A stretch of 64,000 nucleotides of DNA from assembly GCF_001625305.1 (NCBI RefSeq), contig NW_017802935.1, forward strand, positions 2,088,719 to 2,152,718, read 5' to 3'. The notes below the pieces were generated by a model that did no database searches, had not been told where the DNA came from, and worked only from the letters and a program-made list of their open reading frames with translations. The translations under genes and the position numbers were made by a program. This document shows, piece after piece, positions 10,794 to 22,375 of the stretch. The DNA comes from Branchiostoma belcheri. Lineage: Eukaryota > Chordata > Leptocardii > Amphioxiformes > Branchiostomatidae. Position 1 is the first letter of the stretch. Each line of letters starts with the position of its first letter.

Positions 10794-11229
10794 GAAACAC
10801 TGACATACATTTTGTTAAGTGTTAAGGTAATTCTTTTACACAGTCTTGCTATTCTCTCCAGGTTCCCGTCCGTACCTAGGCTGGCTGGGCCGCGCAAACG
10901 GACCGGTGGACAACTTCAAGTCCTGCTGCGCCTCCTGTCACTCCACGGCCGCAGTACCGGACAAGGACAACTCCGTCCCTCGTGTAGTTCCCCCCAAGGA
11001 CGCCACCCCCGACCAAGCCTTGCGCTGGTTCCGTAACCTAGCACCTGGACAGGCCTTCCAGAAGGGCGGCAAGTCACTGGACTACTCCCTGCAGCTCAGC
11101 AGCAGTATCAGCCAATACAACCAGTGGAAAAGGTCCTACCTGAAAAATACCCTCTTTGGTAGACTAAAGGACTGGTGGCAGGAGGCAAATCCATTCCAAA
11201 CAGTGCCTCCTAGTGGCAAGGATGATTAA
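9040..11229 (+). CDS. c-type-cytochrome-like CxxCH protein, copy 2 (intact)
   Basis: Four exons: 9040-9360, 9769-10201, 10343-10528 and 10862-11229, 435 residues with no interruption. The hydrophobic N-terminal segment (VVAFTGAAGAVVGVVAGF, about residues 9-26) is followed by an RRRQ stop-transfer-like cluster, suggesting a membrane-anchored or exported protein. Conserved blocks are WYHVPWMSSQPTGREPVHGL, WAVAFYNSPGA, LIQMDVAVRDD, WVFGTFVYHSSQ and WGNDPDLTQQ. The single C336-A-S-C-H340 motif is preceded by a further Cys335. After the motif come RWFRN, LDYSLQL and a C-terminal DWWQE. I recall bacterial proteins with the same block order, but no named function. A haem c or redox role is inferred from CxxCH alone; the distal ligand is not identifiable. 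Introns 2 and 3 match copy 1 in position and phase, and intron 1 does not. The gene is convergent with MAIP1. Confidence 0.85.
10734..10790. repeat. (AC)n microsatellite
   Basis: An uninterrupted run of about 28 CA/AC units lies in intron 3 of the second CxxCH gene. The first copy lacks it at the corresponding intron. Confidence 0.95.
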
Positions 11230-12042
11230 TGCATAAAAAGGATTTGAGATAAGATTTGAGGCAGCTAACAGCATTGTAAACCAGAAAATATATTGATATG
11301 GTAGGAAACAACATTCCACACAATAACATCTTTCTAACTTTTATTGTATTGAGTTTCAACTTCTCAACTGGAAGTGTTGCAATGAGTAGCAACAACATGG
11401 CTAACAGCTTCTGAAAATATACATATACCATTCTTCATAACCAACTTCAGGATAATCAAGAAAGTACAACTTTCAATATGAAAACAGCTATCTTTGCATA
11501 ACATTTGATGTAGCCTTAAAATGCTCTCATAACAAGCATAGGGTTACATGGACATTGCCACATGCAATGTTCCATGACTCAGGGTTAGGGAACAAACATG
11601 TATTCATGGCAAGAAATTGTCATTGGAGCTAAATGCTTTTTCACAGATCAATGTTGAGTGGACATTGTAAACACAATTACAACTATGATACAAACAAATG
11701 GAAATAATTACTTAATTGCAATGTTACTGTAAATGTGGAGGAGTCTCATTGTTTGTAATAGTTTTCTTACAAAACAGACTGTTGCTGAATACACCACCAC
11801 TTTGAATTTGAGTTTGAATTTGGCAAGACATTTTGTAAGTTTCAAGGTTTTTATGTAAATGGTCACATAAAATCAAATGAAATCCACTAAGTTCCAAATG
11901 GCAGAAATTATGGGATTGGTTTTAACAAACATAGCTGTGTTTTATTTAAAATTAATTGCAAATGACTTATGAAAGTCTTTCCAGATTTGACCAGTGTTAT
12001 GAGGCTGTACATATCTATAAAAAGGACTAAAATCAGCCTGAG
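11230..12042. other. Convergent spacer between two gene ends
   Basis: This A/T-rich interval lies between the stop of the second CxxCH gene and the stop of MAIP1 on the opposite strand. It presumably holds both 3' UTRs. No coding frame or repeat of note was seen. Confidence 0.5.
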
Positions 12043-14456
12043 TTATTCTAGAAGCTTCCAGTGCTGTACTTTAGTGACTGTCCAGTCAGCTGTCACTCCT
12101 GGGGTGAACTCACGGTGGAACCTAGGGAGAGAAAAGACTGGATTAAGATTTCTTTTGCAACAGAAAACAGAGGGGAGCCAATTTTATCTTTGGTGTGAGA
12201 CTAATCTTTAACATACATGTATGTATCTGTATCAGTATAGCCGGTATAACCGCCCTTTGGCATAACACACCAGCTTTGGAGGCACCTACATTTACGTTAA
12301 TTTGGACAATTCTGAAATATTTATTACATTATTATACCTATTCAGTGACAGGCAAAATAAAAGTTCTAAACAGGAACTATGCAGCTCCAGATGTCTTACT
12401 GAGGGACGACTGTGGTGTGCTAGATGTCGGTTATCTTGAGGAATGAATCTGCTGTACTTTATTTTTCTTACATGAAACTTACAGCAAAGCGGTTGTACAT
12501 GTACATGAGTAACACTAATATCATTCACGACTGGAAAAACTTACTCATAATTACAGGTGAGGATTTTCTTGTCCTCCTCTCGACCTTCCATCCCTTCTAT
12601 TCTGGGAACCTTGAATATCTTAATCCCTTCTGGGTCATCCTCCATGGGATGCCACCTGGCCTTACTCAGGTACCAAAACCTCACCATCACATCCACAAAC
12701 TTACGACCTGGACAGAGGGAAAAGGAGTGGGAAAGTTGCGTAATATTAATCATCATTATTATAATAAATTGCAACATATTAAAGTTTATCAAAAGTATTG
12801 CCATTGCAATGTCCGGCGAGGTTGGACACTGTATGGTTGCACCAGCTGAATGTTTCAAAATGTTTAAAACATTTGGGTGTGGATGTCAGATTCAGCCATG
12901 GTTGACTGGTATTCAGGAGTAGGTTAGCAGTGTTTGGGGCATGTTCGGGGATGAAAATTGATTGGTTGGTTGTCATGGGAATGTTCTTAATGTGTGAAAG
13001 GGGCTTGATATCCCACCTCCTTCGTCGTAGTAGATAGCGACGTCCTGAGGAAATGTGATCATGATGTCCTCCTTGTCCACCCTCAGTCCTTCCCTCTGAC
13101 TCAGGGACAGGGACGTACATTTGTCTCTGACTGCAGGTAAGGCCTGGAGAAGCAAAAGCAACACAAGCATTTTTGTAAAAGAGTTACTTTAAAAGATTAT
13201 TTTTCAGCTAACATTACACAGCCAGCTGTAGGAACCTTGCTAATGTCATCCTAAGAAATGAAATTAAGCATTCAAAGATGTCAGATTCACATCAAAGCTC
13301 TAAATAATTGACCGTGCCACACACACACATTGATGCCAAACTTACACTACCTCTTTTGATATGAGCTGGTCCAGCCCTTCAAAATTGCACTGTGAGAGTT
13401 TCTCTGAGATAACCACCAGGGCCTAAAAAGGGGAAGAGGTACATGTTTATTTAATACCTGTAAAGTGGAATTGCTTTGCAATGATACAGGAACTACAGAT
13501 GTTGACGTCAGGCAGTTTACTGTTTATACAAAACAAATCAACCAACTACCTTACCTGTTTTGCCCCTGATATGAAGCCTGCGTAAGTGAACTCTGGGTCG
13601 AAGTAGATCTGAATGAGCCAGAAGTAGACCTTATTTCTGATCCATCTCAGTGGACTGGGGATCCCGATGACTTGTACGGTTGGCGTCGGCTTGTTTTCTG
13701 GTTTCTCGGGTTTAGAAGGACCTGTAGAAATCGAATTCAAATGTCACAGTGTAGGGGAACGTTTTCCAGTGTTGTTTTTTGTGGCCTTATATTAGTATAC
13801 ATGTACATGTAGGTCAGGGTAGGGGTCACCGTCTGTTTCTAATCATTCTTGTTAGCTGTGACAGATCGTCAGATATGCCTGCAAAACTAATACTTAAAAA
13901 TGTAAGACGGGTATAGAATAGATACAGATGAGTTCGTATAGCTATGCAGTTATTGTAAGTATAGCTGTCACCCTGGTGACCACAAATCTAAAGTGTTACG
14001 CCCACTCGAGGGAGTCAAGGACAACAGATCTCTTTCTAAAGAACTCTGCATAAACAGCACAACATGTTCTTCAATTTTCTAAGCAATTCTTTACACATCA
14101 CACCTGCAACTGTTGAGGAATGTTTTCCTCGAATGTCAGTGTCAATGTCAAATTTCAGTGAGGCAGAAGACTTCATGTAAACACTGCCGATCACAGAAAT
14201 AAATACCTTCTTCTGATCCGGGCGATGAAAAATGGCGAGCTGAGAAGACGGCTGGTTGAGAAGGGCAACAAATTTGGGACGTTCTGCGGCAGATTATAGC
14301 TCTAGAATACCGCTGACCTTGTGAAAAGGATCTACCACATATCTGCAGTATATTCTGTGAGGATCTGCCGTGGTTTAGTGAACTTAAAAGGAAACTTTGA
14401 GGTAATAAATTGCAGAAGCCGAAAATCCGGCGCCCAACTAAGCTGGCGGCAGCCAT
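12043..14456 (-). CDS. MAIP1: MAIP1, matrix AAA-peptidase interacting protein 1
   Basis: Six exons: 14456-14207, 13721-13555, 13422-13351, 13143-13017, 12707-12545 and 12121-12043. They sum to 858 bases, 285 residues, close to the human protein (about 291). All junctions are GT/AG and in phase. The N-terminus (MAAASLVGRRIFGF and on) is rich in Arg/Ser and lacks acidic residues, as in a mitochondrial presequence. Diagnostic blocks are VQVIGIPSPLRWIRNKVYFW, FISGAKQ, IYYDEGGRKFVDVMVRFWYL and the C-terminal EFHREFTPGVTADWTV. MAIP1 is known as a matrix/inner-membrane protein that binds the m-AAA protease and helps maturation of EMRE, the regulator of the mitochondrial calcium uniporter. The start is the first ATG giving the presequence, facing TYW5 across a short shared promoter. 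Confidence 0.93.
12226..12290 (+). repeat. Dispersed repeat copy A (CCGCCCTTTGG family)
   Basis: This stretch, in the last MAIP1 intron, reads GTATAGCCGGTATAACCGCC then CTTTGGCATAACACACCAGC. It is closely similar in the same orientation to 62161-62222. With copies 50 kb apart in unrelated contexts it is a dispersed, probably SINE- or MITE-derived, repeat. No full element ends were resolved. Confidence 0.6.
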
Positions 14457-14738
14457 GATGGAAAACAATAAAACGCTTAGAAACGTCAATAACATATGAA
14501 AACTATACATAGAAATCGTCTACAATCCCGAAAGGTCCACAAGACATAATTAAAAATAAATAAACTTATTTACGGCTTTGTATTCTGTATAGCTGTGTTA
14601 ATAATCGAAACATGGAGCACTTATATCCGCAGTTTGGATGCGCTCTCATATAACCCCCACGTCAACTTTGACCTCAAGTTTCAGACGACAGCGCGCACTT
14701 TTGTAAAGTTTCTGTAAAAATTCACGAAAAAATCCTAG
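14457..14738. promoter_or_regulatory. Bidirectional MAIP1/TYW5 promoter interval
   Basis: Only 282 bases separate the two divergent start codons, so both 5' UTRs and promoters must lie here or overlap. No TATA box is evident. A CTTTGACCT-type nuclear-receptor half-site lies near 14665-14677 (CAACTTTGACCTC). Head-to-head promoters of this size are common for housekeeping mitochondrial and tRNA-modification genes. Confidence 0.7.
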
Positions 14739-17547
14739 ATGGAAGATCCAGAAAAGGATGGGAAGGTTCCATTGTATGAAAATGTGAACAAGGAACGTTT
14801 TCTGAGAGAAATATATCCAAAGGTAGGGTTTGTTTTTGAATAAGACGGAGAAATTTGCATGTCACATATGTTTTCAATAGTCAAGGTGCCAAAATTTGAA
14901 AAATGTGATGAGTGACATCTGTCTGATAGATGATGGTTGGTCATATTAGTTTCAAGTTGCATTGCAGATACATATATATGTTAAGATTTGTAAGATCATT
15001 GACGTTAAGATTTGAAAAACCTCATTTTCAATATTATGACGTTTAACGTTACTAACGTTAGAGAAATACAAAAAATAGTTGTTAGGTTTAGACATTATAC
15101 AATGTCACATGTCCAAAAAGCTAACCTCAATGTTGGTGATGCCATTTTTAATCCGTCAATATTTTTCCTACTAATCTTTTTTTTTACCAGTATTATGTTG
15201 AATGATAGAGTATAGGATTTTTCTATATATAACGTTATATATAAAATGTTTCAGAGAGTGCCGGCTATATTACGTGGAGTGGATATCGGTCCCTGTATAG
15301 ACCTCTGGACGACAGACTACCTCTGTCAGAAGGGTGGAAACAGACAAGTCAAAATCCACGTCTGTCCCACTGCACAAATGGACTTCATCAACAAAAACTT
15401 TGCTTACAGGTAATGATCCATATGAACAATCACGAAAGTCATTTTTCCCTTGAAATGAAGTATATTGGCACCATAGTGACAGAAATACACCTTTCCCAAT
15501 GGAAATTTACATTTATGGCTCTCTTCTCTTGGACAGAAGTTGCTAATAACACGTTGAAATGTAATCTTATTTCACTCAGAACACTGCCATTTGATGAGTT
15601 TGTGAGAAGAGCTGCAGAGGAGAAACACACAGATTTCTTCCATTCACAGGTATGACTATGAAGCCATGCTTTACATTTTAATCTGCAAAAGAGGCATATT
15701 AAGTAGTACTGTACTGTTTGTAAATTTGTTTTGTGGGTTTGTTTTTGAGTAGTTGGTTTATGAACAATTATTCTGTCAAAGTGTTATGCACAATACATTA
15801 TATATTGTGTGCAGGCACAGTACTTTCTGCTAATACTGGTACATCTATCTATGCTTGTCTTACAGGATGAAAAATATTATCTACGCTCTTTGGGAGAAGA
15901 CCCAAGAAAGGTACAACGAACTTTTCTTCTTGCTGAATTAGTGAAGTGGAAGTTATCTGTAGAAAAAGTTGCAAGCACTTGATAGGACTACAGACAACTT
16001 ACAATATTTCTTTTGTTTTCTGCAGGATGTAGCAGATATCAGGACACAGTTTCCTGAATTGGCTGATGACATCATCTTCCCAGAGTTCTTTGCTCCCTCG
16101 CAGTTCTTCTCCAGTGTGTTCAGAATAGGCTCTCCCAGTGTGCAGCTTTGGACACATTATGATGTATGTTTTTTATTTGCTTTTGTCTTTGTTTTGGGCA
16201 TCCTAAATGTACATAGTACATGTACTAGTACATATTACCTTTTGCCTGCAGTACCAGTGATTGTAGCTAGATGGCAATATTGCACTATGCTACATGTATG
16301 TTGGACTAGGGTAGAGGAAGCCCATCAAATCAAAAAGTAAAACCACATGTTTGATGACACAATGTGATGTTGTCCGAGTGCAAGGACTTTTGTGTACAAA
16401 TTAAACCACTAATGGCTTGTTATTGTCGAAAATAGAAAGTAGAGGAGAACCCATAATGATGATGTTGATGATAGAAAATTTTACTCCACAAGACTGGCAA
16501 TTAGACCTCAAGATGGCAAATAGCAATCTGGGATATGAAACCCAATACCTCTGGAGATTGCAGGATGACTTGCAACAGTTACTAGTAATGTGGTTTATTG
16601 CAGATTATGGACAACCTTCTCATCCAGGTGAGTGGACGGAAGAGAGTCGTGCTGTTCAGCCCACGAGACGCCACGCACCTGTACCTGACAGGTATGACAT
16701 GTACACCTGTTGATGGCTACAATTTCTGAATCTGAATTTCACAATGGAAAGACGAATTGATGATTTTGAAATCAGCTGACAGTTATGGGATGTACATGTA
16801 TTTATCACAGGAGATAAGTCTGCTGTCCTTGACCTTGAAAACCCAGACCTTGAGAGATTTCCTCAGTTCTCCCAGGCGAGACCCTACACCTGCACTCTTC
16901 AGCCAGGAGACATCCTTTTTCTACCAGGTATTCCTGTTACCTATTGCAGAAGGAAAGCCAAGGTTATGCTTATGTAGTTTTTCTTTACATGTACGTGGTG
17001 ATGTTCTACAATCTATGGCAGTGCTTTGATAATGGATTATGCATGTACTAGTCCTTGTCATCAAGTCTGTAACCATTATTATGTATTTCTTTTATAACTG
17101 TGTTTGTGGGTGCAGTGTCTTTGTCTAATCTTTGTGATTTTTAAATACAATGTTCAGTGATGACATGAGAAAAATCTTTTTAGTCAATGTAAAAAAAAGT
17201 TGCATCATGCAACCTGCTCAAAGACTGCTTTTCACTGTACTTTTTGAGTACTGTATGTACAATGCAACATTTAATTGTATTTTCTTCCAGCATTATGGTT
17301 CCACAATGTAGTCTCTCTTGATTTTGGTGTGGCAGTCAACATCTTTTGGAGACATCTAGATCCTGGTTTCTATGACAACAAGGATCCCTATGGCAACAAG
17401 GACTTATTATCGGGTCAAAGGGCATTACAAATACTGGACAGAGCCCTAAAAACTTTGGAAGAACTCCCTGTTGAGTATAGGGACTTTTACGGGCGTAGGA
17501 TGGTGTCCAAAATACAACAGACAGTACTAGATAAAGAATTACCATGA
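14739..17547 (+). CDS. TYW5: TYW5, tRNA wybutosine-synthesizing JmjC hydroxylase
   Basis: Eight exons: 14739-14822, 15255-15409, 15580-15649, 15866-15910, 16026-16163, 16604-16691, 16811-16927 and 17291-17547. They total 954 bases, 317 residues (human about 315), with all phases consistent. The product is a JmjC-domain Fe(II)/2-oxoglutarate oxygenase that hydroxylates the wybutosine precursor at position 37 of tRNA-Phe. The HxD...H iron triad is visible: H162 and D164 in LWTHYD and H237 in PALWFHN, shifted by two from the human residues. Other family blocks are [38 protein letters not shown] and the C-terminal [17 protein letters not shown]. The start gives [20 protein letters not shown], a plausible family N-terminus. 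The gene is divergent from MAIP1. Confidence 0.94.
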
Positions 17548-18332
17548 TGGTAAAATTAAAGACTGATTTAGATGAAAAGAAGTACAGCATGTCAATGTTG
17601 TATTTGAGGGATTTTTCCATGATGGTTAACAACACTGTTGGAATGCATTGAATTATGATATACAGTGTATAAAATTTACAGCCAAGCTTTTGCTTTGTAT
17701 GCAATATGTCCATCTGCCCATGCAACACATTGATGTTATAAACAATCCAATGGGCAAAGATTATAGCAACAAGCTCAATATAATTCTTGCACAGCACAGG
17801 CACAACATGTAAAGGACACAAAGTGCATGCATGTGCTGCATACTGTATGATGCATGCATTAAAGTCCAGTTGTAAGAACATCTTATATCTAATCCTGATT
17901 CACTCTTAAGAGACAGATGTCTTAGAATTAAATCAAATTGAATTAAATCATTTTAAAGCAAAACAGCATTTTCCACAAATATGACACCCTCACCACACAG
18001 TAAATAAACATCTGGGATTTGATATGAAAAAATCTCTTATACACCTTTGAGTGATGATGATGTGTTGTCTACTTTAAACTTGCCATAAATTTGCTGAATT
18101 CAACGCACGTTCTCCATGCTGGTGGTATGTGCATATGTCAGGTACTGGTGACTCATGATTTACTACCTTCCAACAGACTAATGAAGTTTCTGATTAAAGC
18201 CTACCTCAGCCCTTTTGTCTGCCGATCACACAGCTGGCTTCCTACAGTGCCCATAAATGTATATATTATCTCTTAAATAAGACATGTCTTTGCCAGAAAT
18301 AGCTTTTGTTAGTCATAGCCAGAGCTAAAAAT

Positions 18333-18381
18333 TGCTCATCGTGACAATTTAAACTTTAAGTTTAAATTGTCACGATGAGCA
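18333..18381. repeat. Perfect 24-bp-arm hairpin
   Basis: The arm 18333-18356 (TGCTCATCGTGACAATTTAA and CTT) is exactly reverse-complemented by 18358-18381 around a single T. No target-site duplication is apparent. It could be a cruciform-forming site, a terminal remnant of a fold-back transposon or, less likely, a very short hairpin RNA (the one-base loop argues against a microRNA precursor). Confidence 0.8.
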
Positions 18382-20091
18382 TAAAGATAGATTCTTTCTA
18401 CAGGTATACCAGTTGATATGAAAGGTTTCTCTGAAGCTGGTAGTTATTTTAAAAGCTTGTAAATTAGTAGAAGACCTACAATAAACTTAAGGGTAAGGAT
18501 CCAAATACATGCAAACAGTGACATCAGTATGTGTCATCTTCTAAAGAGTGTGGGTGTAAGAATATTCAGTGCTTGTTCTGCTGTTCTGACAATGAAAGAC
18601 TAGAAATCAGTGCATAAGTCCTGCCTCTTATGTGGATATTTTTACTCCGGCATTGGTGAATTTTAGTGAATACAACTATAAGGTAAGTTTCTTCAAACTT
18701 ATGCTTTAAAAAATTAAAATTTTTGGAGCATGATTTTTTTTCTGTCATTTTATTGATAGTTCATTACCATTTAATGCTTGAATTATGCATTGCAGAGCTG
18801 CAGATTCTGAAGTAGAAAAGAGAGGTGGATAAGCATTGAGAGGTGGGTGTTGGATTGATGAATTGTTTGCATTTGTGTGTGATATATTTAATCAAAGGGA
18901 CAAACATTTGAATAGGTCTGTGAGATTGTAAAATGATTCCTTGAGCATACAGTCATGTGATAATTGTTTTTGAGTAATTTTGTCCTTGGTGGGGTAAAAT
19001 CATCATGGTTGACATGTTTAAGTAAGGCGGATAAATTTTCCAAACAAAATCAATTAAACAATATACATGTACATGTAGCTAATATACAAACAGAACCTCA
19101 ATTTAGTTTTTCATAATTCTCTCTTCCAAGCGTTAAATTGTGAAGAGGCTGAATTTTAGCACCAGGAGATACATTTTTGGAGTTCCCAAAGAATATAAAC
19201 ACTGTAACCTTATTAAGATAACAAAACCAATGCAAACACCATTGTTTTACAGTGACTTAATTTCCAATTTACAACCCAACAGTTTACTTGTTGTTGCTGT
19301 GATACACCATGATTTAGCATGTCTTTATCACTATGCTAGCAATGCAGGTGGTGTTGTATTAAGAGCAGTAAACCCTGTGGTTACTGCTGTTTACCCATAG
19401 CTCTGTTGTTATAGACACATCCCTGTAATAGATGGTATCTACATGTATGTACATGTCATGTTCTCACGGCTACCGTGCTAAACTACTGCAGTCTTTCGAA
19501 ATGTTCTTGCTTTTTCTTTCAATTGCACAAGAAAAAACTAGTCAACAAACTGATCAGGTACAATGCTGGTAACAACATGTTATCCTTACCAACTTTATCA
19601 ACAGTCTTGGTGGAGGTAATAATTGTTAAGCCAAGGGGGGTCTGATATTATGATAGTAGCCTACACATTAGTTTGTGGCAGTTCCTTGGAGGTCGTGTCA
19701 TATATTACACTTCCTTATCTCCTTGCTGCCTGTTTGAGGTGAATGCCTGATATTTCATGTAAATCAACAAACTACTGGTTTAATATGAACAGCAGACCTC
19801 AAAGATTGTAGGGTGAGTACTGGAAACCTGAAAAGTAAAAAGGTGCACAATTAGAGCATCTTTGGAAAAACTGTTAACACAGAGAACGTTTGAGGGAAAT
19901 CACACACAAAATTTTGCATATCAAAGAAATGTCCTAGATAAGTGCCATCTAGTCATTGTGACTGAAATGCAAAAATTGATGTACTCTGACTTAGTTTCCC
20001 CCCTCCATAAAAGTCTCTGTGGACTGCCCCATATTTATCAGTAAATATATAACATGTGGCATACTGGAATGCTTGTTTTCTACATTGCAGG

Positions 20092-20160
20092 TGCCAGCCT
20101 GATATTGTGGAGCAGGTACATGATTCTCTGATCAGGATACAGCTGGAATCTCTCTTTCAG
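20092..20160 (+). other. Isolated exon-like segment
   Basis: A good acceptor (TTTTCTACATTGCAG) is followed by a 69-base stretch open in one frame that encodes an amphipathic sequence, QPDIVEQVHDSLIRIQLESL. It ends at CAG before a GTGAGG donor. No partner exon or family was recognised. It may be an orphan or alternative exon of either flanking gene, or chance. Confidence 0.2.
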
Positions 20161-22099
20161 GTGAGGAAGGAAATTTTGAAAACTGGAGCTTTAGTTTTTC
20201 CTTGACATGTTTTGTATTGAATACAACTGTGTTACTTGTGTGAATACTTTTCCACTAAGGTACAAATGTATGTATGTTGCACCTTAATACATACTGTTAG
20301 TAATTTTTCAGACTAGACAGTTGTAGTGTTTAAGATCCAACTTTTGTAATGCCCTATACATGTACATCTAAAAGGTGCATAGTGTAATTTCATGTTGTGC
20401 TGATGTTGTAATATATTGTAATGTTTTCTTGTAATATATGGTAATGTCTTTTCCCCCAAGACCACTGGAAAAGTAGCTTGCTAAAGACAGCTGATATTTC
20501 ATCATCATCATCATCTCTCATCCTGTATCAAAGGCAACTAAAACTGGATCAAGATAAACTGAAACTCAACTCAACCTTAATCTTTTCCTTACAACATTGC
20601 AGCCTTAGATTATTTCAAACCAGTCCTACAGGTTAGCTACATGACTGGAGTTAGTTTTCCTTTATTTGCAATGGTTTGATTGGTAAGAAATCGGAATGTT
20701 TGACCACGTCAAGTGACACAAATATTGTTATTGATGTTTTTACAAGCAGGTTCTTCAAACACTTGACCACCTGCAGCTACCCCCCAGATACCACAGTCTC
20801 AAAATAACTGCAGGGTTACCCGAAGATGTAGAAGTATTTGCTTCTCCCAATTAGGTGTATCCAAGAAACTGTATTACTGATATCCAGGGGAACTAGCAGT
20901 ATTTAGCTGCTATTTTGTCAACAATTTCTTCCATTGTTCTTCTAAAATTCTTATACACAGATGGCATATATCCATACCGGTACCTCAGCAACATAATTTG
21001 TTATGCTAATGAAGTCAAATGTTTTTCCAAATTCTGAATAGAAGAATGGTTGCTATGACAACTTTCAACAGGTGGTTTCAGATAAAAAAGCTTCTAAAGT
21101 CACAAATATCAGGTCACTTGAAAACAATTTTCACCTTCTAAGGATACCATGTTTAAATTAGAAGTCTTGTTTCTTGATAATAGATATTTATACAGTATAA
21201 TTGAATTTTAAAGTATCCTTAGAAAAGTATGTTTCATTTAATTCTCAGCATTATGCAATGTAACTTCATTCCTAATACATGTGACATTGTAAGGTTAGAT
21301 GTTTCTGCAGAGAATCTAAACCTTCTGTTCTAAGATTCCAAATGGAAACTTATCTGAGTCTTTAGTTTACTATGTAAGGAGGTCCCAGAGTCATTTGTAT
21401 TGCCATGTGAAATGAAATGAAAGGTACTTTGCTGTTGCAATAATAAGTTGAAGCAGGTGTTTGACTATCTCTCAGCTGCTGATAGATGTTCTATTCTTGT
21501 ACTAGTCGTAACCAAAGAACCTACAAACTCAGGCATTGTAGTTTACATAATGGTGGCAGATATGACTCAAACACTTTCTTTTGCTATTTAGACAACAATT
21601 CTAGTTGTATTAAAAAGGCACAAAAGACTTTACGTTAGCAATTTAAGATGTCAAATGCAGTAAATGTTTGTTATAAGGTATAGAAGTTAGTTAAGTGAAA
21701 TAGTGAGCTAAGTCCTGAGGTCAAAATTTTTTTCCAAAGCTCATTTTTTACTTTATCAGTAAGCTGGGTTGAAGTTTTTTTATGATTATCAAAGCCAGTT
21801 TTGTGAAAAGGGTCATGTTCAATTTGACATTGTGACATATTTGCAGAATAGTAAACTTGTAAGTTTAATTTGTAATTTGGCAGATATACACATGTACATG
21901 CACGTATGTTACAGAATGAAAGGAAAGAAAGCATAACTGTGGCCTTGTTTACATGAAAGGGTTATTTTTACTCCACCATACAAAAAGGATATTTCTTAAA
22001 GGAATACAGCTGTCAGATGGCAATGTGGAGGGTAAATAGAGGTCAACTACACATGTACGTGGTCAACAATGAGGGAAGAATGGGACCAATGGTGTGTGT

Positions 22100-22375
22100 T
22101 TTCCCCAACCCGTATCTAATAAGGACACTCAATCAGTTGATACAGGGAGCCAATCACATGGGCTTTGAGTTTTTCTATGCCAGCGGTAATCGATGCCGGG
22201 GATGAAAGGCTTGCGTGATGTTTTGCGTTGAAGCGTGCCTGTTTGTCTTACTTGGTCTGACGCCAATAGGGGCAGGCAAAACCGGGGGAAGGCAGTTTCA
22301 GAGGGGGCACATGTACACTGCGCACACTGGGACGTAAACAGTTCCTATCTACAGAGACATTCTAAAGTAAGTTAA
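22100..22375 (+). promoter_or_regulatory. Candidate alternative promoter/first exon with CCAAT boxes
   Basis: Two CCAAT boxes (GAGCCAATCA near 22148 and GACGCCAATAG near 22260) occur in a locally G-rich stretch. It ends in ATTCTAAAG followed by a GTAAGT-like donor near 22366-22372. This fits a 5' non-coding exon of the downstream RhoGEF gene, but only weakly. Confidence 0.2.
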
